From the NCBI GenBank assembly GCA_031472005.1, contig PZJY01000005.1, forward strand, positions 992,001 through 1,056,000: a stretch of DNA of 64,000 bases, in the 5' to 3' direction. This DNA is from Tetracladium setigerum (Eukaryota > Ascomycota > Leotiomycetes > Helotiales). Below, piece by piece: positions 58,292 through 64,000 of the stretch (positions within the stretch are counted from its first letter, which is position 1; each line of letters begins with the position of its first letter). Position numbers and translations under genes: made by a program. The notes beneath the pieces are model-generated. The model was given only the letters and a program-made list of their open reading frames with translations, made no database searches and had not been told where the DNA came from.

Positions 58292-61200
58292 ATGGCTCAA
58301 GACAGCACTGCGAGCGCTGATAATGATAAGTCACCATTCGAGTACGAGGGAGAAGAATGGGAAACAATCGGCGATGGAGTGAGACGTCGAATAATTCCAT
58401 CAGACATGGGAATCCGCTTTGTCCCTGAAGATCCTGCTAAGACTCAACAGAGGTTGACGGAGGAGCAAATCATTGCCCTTCCAGACGAAGAGTGGGCTCG
58501 TTTTGTTCTCAAGAGTCGAGGCGCGAAAGGGCTGGACAGAGTTGAAAGTCTAGCGAGTGCACGCCAATTCCTACGCAGATATCCACAATTCTCGGAGTAT
58601 AATAGTTCTTTGGAATGGGCCATTTCGAGGGACACCACCGAGCTACTTGAGAAAATATTACACGCAACCCACAGCGATGATGAAAAATCGAGAAGCAAGA
58701 TATTCGATCCTAATACGGTTTCTTCATGCCAGACTGCATTGTATCATGCGGTGAATGGCAATAAGATCCACAACATACAGCTGCTCTTGGATCATGGAGC
58801 TGGCCCGAATGTGTATTCCCTTTATCAGAATTATAACGATGATGATCTTTGGCAGGTGCCTTTACATTGTGCAGCTAGGTGCTGGCAGTTCAATAGTATC
58901 AAGCTTCTTCTTGAACGAGGGGCTGATATAAACGCATTGAGTTTGTTGAAGGGCCAAACTGCGTTGCATCATGCTTTACTGGCTGCCCGCTTCTGGGCCT
59001 CGAATCTCAACTGGTCAGCCCTAGAGCCAACGGTCCGAAGTTTGACGCATGCAGGAGCGGATGTCAATATCAGAGATGAAAATATGCATGCCCCACTGGA
59101 TATCTTGCTCGGTCTGGACGATAGCCACAGAATAATTGACGCGCCTCAAATTGCAACACTTATTCTCGAAGCCGGTGCCGACATCAACGCCACTGGAATA
59201 CATGGGAACTCGTCCTTTATGGTTGCAGCTGGTTTGGGAGGGCCGTCCAATATTTTCCGCGTATTGCTCAAGCGTGGCAAACCAAATATTGACCAGGAGA
59301 ATGACGAAGGCAAGACTGCATTACATCTCCTGGCGGAAAGGGGTGCTTTGGAAGATGTGATTCTACTCCTAGAAGCTGGAGCAAACCCGAATATACAAAG
59401 TAAAAACGGTGAAACTCCTTTGCACAGAGCAGCCTCAAGGCGGGGATTTCATGAGATAGTGAAGAGCCTCCTCACGAGCGCCGATCCCACAATCCCACGA
59501 GCAGATGGGAAGACAGCAGTTGACATAGCCATGATGGATGGTGGAATAAAAGAAACAGTGGAGGTATTCATGGCGCATGAACCGAGTCTAGCGTTGATTA
59601 AAGCTGCGAGGGAAAGTCGAAAAGTTGCAGACCATGAATCCGATGCTTTACTCTCACGATTCGACACACTCAAGGTCGGCCCGACAATAAGCCCATCACC
59701 AGCATGGCCACAAAATACGGAGAATAACAACCTAGTATCATTCGAAAGCGTCAATGCAGATCCACCGAAACCTACTACCCGGGCCAAGTTAGAAACTTTG
59801 GCGTTTGCACATGCCGTCCAAAGTTTCGAGAAATTCAGCAATCAAACCCTTCCCTCTGACACGACCAAAACTGTCCCGAAAAGACTGATCGATATAACGA
59901 CTGGAAAAGTTGTGCCTGGCGAAAATTCTGTGAAGTATGTCATTGGCTCGTACTTGTGGTCACCAGAAAAGACCCCTGGGCTTCCTCGAGATATCGAAGC
60001 CTATGAACCGAATCCTGAAACCTGGGAAAGAGTAATGGAGGCCTGTCAAAAGCACCCAGATCTCATAGAAGTAGTTCCTCCAGAGGAAGAAGAAACATCC
60101 ACGCTCAAGTACCCAACAAAGAGCGCCTACCCGCGCCAGCCGGGCGCCGCATACCTCACTGAGGTTTGCCAGCTTCTGGGTCGCGAAGCACGCCGCAGGG
60201 GCCTCCGCTTCATTTGGATCGACAGTTTCTGCATTAATCAAGAGGACGAGAAGGATAAAGCAGAGCAGGTTCCGCTTATGGCAGACTATTACAGAAATGC
60301 CGAATGCTGTGTTGTCGTGTCGGAGACTCTTCGAAGGCACATCCGACCAGAGTTCGATCCTTCGAGGAAATTTTTTGATAGCGGGGATTCGGTAACTGAC
60401 AGAATACTTGCTTGGACCATCAGCTTCCACTATAACCGTGTTTGGGTACTACAAGAAACCAGACTGGCCAAGGAGGTGGTCACCAGATCCGGCAATGTTC
60501 GCATCAGAACCACAAAAGTATTGTCCTCAAACTTCACGAAGGACAGTCCCGATGCGAACAGTCTTTGGCGCCATACTGTTCGTGATTGGGAGTCAGTGAA
60601 CAAAGCAAAGAGCTGCATAGGCAAAGCAATTCAAAAACTCCCCCTGGCTGGGTCGCGCATAGATGGGGACCAACCACTCTCCGTCGATTTCTGCATGATG
60701 CTTCTACGCGACCGCAATTCACGCTATCGCCGTGACAAGATCTTCGGGATACTAGGGCTCTTCCCGGAATCCGTCAGAAAATCAGTCCCCGTTGACTCCT
60801 CGATCTCTCTGAGCGCTATCTTTGCCATACTCATATACCTGCGTATCCGGTCGGGCGACCCAACAGGCCTTCTGAGCATGCGTGCGCCTGATCAACCTCT
60901 ACACTCCATCCAGGATGGCCCCTCCTGGCTTCCCTCGGGTTATGGTTTCAACTACGCCGATGTCCTTGATCTTCGAGCAGACCCGGCGTTGAACATAAGG
61001 ACGGAATCTGAGGGAAAACTCTATTTGCTGATGAATTACCTCCGCATCGCAGACTGTTACCGGCTTGACGACGATGTGTTTGGAGCCGACCCGTATTCCA
61101 ACTATGGGAATATACTCTTGCGCCTAATGGACAAGAACAAAGCACTCCTCCCCGTTATTTACCGTGCGGCTGTTGAACCTGTCGACCCGGACTACAGCCT

Positions 61201-61546
61201 CACATCGGACGATTCATTCGGGACAAACCATACGTACGTGATGCGGCCACCGATCATACCAACCCAGTTATCTAGGTCAAAGACACTCAAAGTTGCAGAA
61301 GAGCGGGAACGGAGGAGATTGCAGATTCAGATTGCAGCTAGGCAAGATCGTGCCGTGGTTGCGATGCTTGGAACAGAGAGAAAGGGTACGAATGACGATC
61401 TCGTTCTGATTACGCTCTGGTTGATTTTATGCTCTGACGACGGAAGTACATGGCGAAAACACGGAATTATGCGTGTGCAAGGGGCCAGAGAACATAGCTC
61501 TACGGGCTTCCATGGGACAGAAGCTAAGGAATTTTGCATTATTTGA
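58292..61546 (+). CDS. Ankyrin-repeat HET-domain protein, intronless, 1,084 aa
   Basis: Heterokaryon-incompatibility-type protein. The N-terminal region (about residues 140-430) holds ankyrin repeats: TALYHAVNGNKIHNIQLLLD, VPLHCAARCWQFNSIKLLLE, TALHHALL, TALHLLAERGALEDVILLLE and TPLHRAASRRGFHEIVKSLL. After a Ser/Pro-rich linker, the HET region (about 546-740) shows RRRGLRFIWIDSFCINQED, then QVPLMADYYRNAECCVVV and RVWVLQETRLAKEV, the three HET blocks. A C-terminal 340 residues follow with no recognised domain. HET domains trigger programmed cell death on non-self recognition, and ankyrin repeats are frequent sensor or partner modules. Here the repeats precede HET, with no NACHT or NB-ARC. The start is the first ATG, preceded by stops in all frames nearby. 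Confidence 0.92.
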   Translation: MAQDSTASADNDKSPFEYEGEEWETIGDGVRRRIIPSDMGIRFVPEDPAKTQQRLTEEQIIALPDEEWARFVLKSRGAKGLDRVESLASARQFLRRYPQFSEYNSSLEWAISRDTTELLEKILHATHSDDEKSRSKIFDPNTVSSCQTALYHAVNGNKIHNIQLLLDHGAGPNVYSLYQNYNDDDLWQVPLHCAARCWQFNSIKLLLERGADINALSLLKGQTALHHALLAARFWASNLNWSALEPTVRSLTHAGADVNIRDENMHAPLDILLGLDDSHRIIDAPQIATLILEAGADINATGIHGNSSFMVAAGLGGPSNIFRVLLKRGKPNIDQENDEGKTALHLLAERGALEDVILLLEAGANPNIQSKNGETPLHRAASRRGFHEIVKSLLTSADPTIPRADGKTAVDIAMMDGGIKETVEVFMAHEPSLALIKAARESRKVADHESDALLSRFDTLKVGPTISPSPAWPQNTENNNLVSFESVNADPPKPTTRAKLETLAFAHAVQSFEKFSNQTLPSDTTKTVPKRLIDITTGKVVPGENSVKYVIGSYLWSPEKTPGLPRDIEAYEPNPETWERVMEACQKHPDLIEVVPPEEEETSTLKYPTKSAYPRQPGAAYLTEVCQLLGREARRRGLRFIWIDSFCINQEDEKDKAEQVPLMADYYRNAECCVVVSETLRRHIRPEFDPSRKFFDSGDSVTDRILAWTISFHYNRVWVLQETRLAKEVVTRSGNVRIRTTKVLSSNFTKDSPDANSLWRHTVRDWESVNKAKSCIGKAIQKLPLAGSRIDGDQPLSVDFCMMLLRDRNSRYRRDKIFGILGLFPESVRKSVPVDSSISLSAIFAILIYLRIRSGDPTGLLSMRAPDQPLHSIQDGPSWLPSGYGFNYADVLDLRADPALNIRTESEGKLYLLMNYLRIADCYRLDDDVFGADPYSNYGNILLRLMDKNKALLPVIYRAAVEPVDPDYSLTSDDSFGTNHTYVMRPPIIPTQLSRSKTLKVAEERERRRLQIQIAARQDRAVVAMLGTERKGTNDDLVLITLWLILCSDDGSTWRKHGIMRVQGAREHSSTGFHGTEAKEFCII

Positions 61547-62556
61547 CCAGCAAGCAGTTCTTCCCAAAGGGACTTGACTTGCACGATCAGGGTTCAGAAT
61601 CTCTGTACTTCGTTACTGCTTCTTAAAGTACAATATTTTCAACTCCTCGCCGGTCGGTTTGACTATGATGAATAAAATGTTCTGTAACATATCAAATTAG
61701 GATTATTTTCAGTCGCCCATCAACTAGATGAATGGTATTGCGATTTCTACTGCATTTTGCAGTTGAGATCCTCGCTTGTAGCAGACAAAATTGTTGGTAA
61801 TACGCGTACCGCGTTTACAGGTGAATCACAATAGTGGCATGGTAGCACGTGACCAAGTGAATCGTACTAGCTAGCTTACTTTAGTAGAGCAGGTTCCAGC
61901 TTCCCTGGACTTGGCTCTTTAGAGATCATCACACCAGAATACAGACGTACTACTGGACCGGTGCTGTCTCCCTCAAGCGTACTACCTACTACCACTCTGG
62001 TAGTTAAGTGAGCATTAAGGGAGCTTGAACGACCTCCTTTTGGGACCTAAAATGGCCGCTCTGCGTGCTCAGGCTAAATCTGCCGTGTGCTCAGGTTGCC
62101 CAGGCCGAGCTCAGGAATGCTCACCCTCGGCTCAGGTCAAAGCAGCAGCTTCTCACGCCCCAACACTAAAACAGAACCAGCGAAAAAAAAAGTTGAGTCT
62201 GACTTATGTGGTAAAGGAAAAAATGTGGTTTCGACTTGGTCATTGCAAGTGGAGGCATCAAAGATATGGATATTTTGCCGAAGTCCACGTCTATGTGATA
62301 GCGACGATAGAAAATAGTTCTGCTGGGAGAGTTGTTACCAATAATTGTTTCGTATCTACCTTGTTGAGAAAATGAAGTAACTCTAAACATGATCTAACTT
62401 GTACGCTGCTACTTAATTTAAGAAACGCTCGAGTTGGTTAAACATGTTCTATATACAGTTTACAAAAGAAAACAATGTCTCATCATACAAATGCGCTCCA
62501 TCTGAGAACTTTCCCCTCAAACTTGCCCACCAATGTAGTATTACTCGCCACGCATA
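61547..62556. other. Non-coding region, convergent
   Basis: Between the convergent ANK-HET and FAD-oxidoreductase genes. No gene supported. A plus-strand open frame (62025-62375) is low-complexity and contains repeated GCTCAGG units. Confidence 0.55.
62068..62138. repeat. Short dispersed GCTCAGG units
   Basis: GCTCAGG occurs four times within about 70 bp, with a related CCCAGG between. Seen directly; meaning unknown. Confidence 0.6.
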
Positions 62557-63985
62557 CTACAATGCTGCAGCATCCACCTTGAAGCCCCCCTTCATCAAAT
62601 CTGTATAAACCCTGAACGGATCATACTTTGCGCGAATGCTCTTCAATCTTCTCAAGTTCTCCTTTGGATAACTCTCAAACACCTTCTGCTTCTCGTCCGC
62701 ATCATTCAAATAAATGTACTTGCTCAACAAATCTTTCTCGGTCAGCTTTTGCACAATTTGTGCATTTGCCTCGTCTAAAACGGCATTGATATGCTCGGTA
62801 TCCTCGGCATTTCCCCAAGTGAGAGCTTCTTCAATCCAGAAAACAGGTTCGTTGGCGAGACCTTGGGGCATGCCAATCCCCGCATTGGCAGCCTCGGTGA
62901 ATGAAGTCGTAATAGCGAGGAAAGCCAAACCGGTGAAGAAGTCATCAAGGTGGGACAATTGAGCCATGGCCTCAAAGTAAATATCGTGCACGATTTCCAT
63001 AGCCTCCTTCGAAGCCTTTGTGCTGGTGACATGGAACTTTTGCTGTAGACCGTATGACTCTCCACCAGGTTTGAAGGCAGGGCCAACAGCCTGAGAGAAT
63101 CGTGCAAGACCGACGGGTTGCAAAGTCGTTGAGTTGCCAGCGGGGAGTTTACCGCCTTGGAAATCGGAGAAGATGGCGGGGGTGGAGAGGTTGCCATTGT
63201 AGAACATGAGGTTGTCGTAGATTGGCTCTGAAGCGCCGTGGCCAAGGCGAGCGACGGGAATGATTGCTGCTTTGACGTCTTTGGATCCAGAGAGGCAGTT
63301 ATTGAGGATACTGTCCATCCAGAGGGATTTGGTCTCTGCGCCGCCACCGTAGTGCGCATCTGCTAGCATTTGAGTTGGTGAATCGAAAGTTCGGAGATCG
63401 AAGCGAGTGACGATTGCGAAGGAGTTTCCACCACCGAGGAGAGCCCAGTAGAGATCTGAGTATCGGTTTGTGGCAGTTGCAGTTACGATTTGGCCACTTG
63501 CTAGGACGCACTGATTGTGGCTTTTATTAGATATTTTTCTAAAGAAGGGAGAGGGAAGTAACATACCTCGATTGCACGAATGTTGCCATTGCCCGCAGCG
63601 AAACCATATTCATTACTGAAGAAGCTGATTCCACCTCCGAGTAACAATCCAGGAATACCAACGGGACTGTAACGACCACCAACGATCATCTTTCCGGTTC
63701 CAGTGGAGGCAAGATAGATGTAAGCATCGCCCCATCGGGGACCTGGTCCTACGGAGAGGGTTTGAAGATCCGCAGAGAGTTTCATGGTGGTGAGTTTGGT
63801 TGAAGATATCAAAACGCCGGTCGAACCAATGTTAGCGGCTGTGGGAATGAACATGTGTCCGCCTCCTCTCATTGCAAATGGAGTTTTTGTTAACGAGAGA
63901 AGTTGAACTGTGCGGGATACTTCTGCGGCATTATTGGGTGTAATGATGCAAGCTGGTGATAGCCATGCACCTTTGTTCCAAGATA
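62557..63985 (-). CDS. BBE-type FAD-linked oxidoreductase, 5' end outside window
   Basis: Second berberine-bridge-like flavoprotein of the window. In view are exon 63985-63567 and exon 63510-62557, joined RAIE|CVLASGQIVTA in phase 0. An acceptor (TTTAAG) just before 63985 implies at least one earlier exon, probably with the signal peptide, beyond base 64000. FAD-binding motifs: ACIITPNNAAEVSRTVQ, PFAMRGGGHMFIPTAANIGS with the His that usually anchors FAD, and PVGIPGLLLGGGISFFSNEYGF. The second half has GNSFAIVTRFDLRTF and ends YDPFRVYTDLMKGGFKV, the BBE C-terminus. No frame break is seen. It differs clearly from the copy at 34.7-36.2 kb, so the two are not a recent duplication. Substrate unknown. 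Confidence 0.9.
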
Positions 63986-64000
63986 CTTAAAGGAGAATTA

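Noticed and set aside
62025..62375. 116-codon plus-strand frame
   Set aside because: Low-complexity start built from GCTCAGG units and a Lys-rich run; no homologous motif.
1..64000. tRNA, rRNA and CRISPR features
   Set aside because: I looked for T-loop motifs, rRNA-like blocks and regularly spaced repeats on both strands and found none I could support; CRISPR is not expected in a fungal nucleus.

Overview
The window is nuclear DNA of a filamentous ascomycete. The signs are genes with many short introns (GTAAGT or GTATGT donors, CTAAC or TACTAAC branch sites), fungal gene families (HET, 2EXR, secreted FAD oxidoreductases, fungal sterol-glucosyltransferase-like GT1) and an AT-rich stretch that looks like repeat-induced point mutation. 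A member of the Leotiomycetes (Helotiales-like) is my best guess from protein similarity recalled by eye; no search was run. All exon boundaries are read from splice signals and phase.

Layout. 1-11326 (minus): a giant Tom1/HUWE1-type HECT ubiquitin ligase whose HECT end lies beyond base 1. 14140-17116 (plus): a TBC-domain Rab GAP, divergent from Tom1 across 2.8 kb of non-coding DNA. 18.9-22.3 kb: two 2EXR genes, one decayed and one intact. 23.9-26.4 kb (minus): a small membrane-anchored protein and a secreted amidohydrolase. 27.3-30.3 kb (plus): a sterol-glucosyltransferase-like GT1 protein. 30.8-34.4 kb (plus): two orphans, the second with a strong-looking promoter. 34.7-38.1 kb (minus): a BBE-type FAD oxidoreductase and a cysteine-rich secreted protein. 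39.4-40.2 kb: a third 2EXR gene. 40.7-44.9 kb: a 4.2 kb segment bounded by 42-bp inverted repeats (40 of 42 identical) with TA at each outer edge. It carries a gene of a fungus-specific membrane-protein family and an AT-rich, RIP-like tract. 45.0-54.9 kb (all minus): a housekeeping block of aldose 1-epimerase, V-ATPase subunit B, a small hydrophilic protein, HMG-CoA lyase and a peroxisomal ABCD half-transporter. 56 kb: a probable fourth, relic 2EXR locus. 58.3-61.5 kb (plus): an intronless ankyrin-HET protein. 62.6 kb to the right edge (minus): a second BBE-type oxidoreductase, cut by the window.

The housekeeping genes cover protein turnover, vesicle traffic, vacuolar acidification, leucine or ketone-body catabolism and peroxisomal fatty-acid import. 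They do not form a pathway. The accessory genes (2EXR, ANK-HET, GT1, BBE oxidases, secreted proteins, orphans) are the lineage-variable part.

Two observations stand out. First, at least five genes contain a frame break that one extra G in a run of three or four G would repair, and one optional sixth site behaves the same way. This points to systematic one-base loss in G runs, most simply a sequencing or assembly artefact. Second, the inverted-repeat-bounded segment at 40.7-44.9 kb looks like a DNA transposon end pair that now encloses a resident-type gene.
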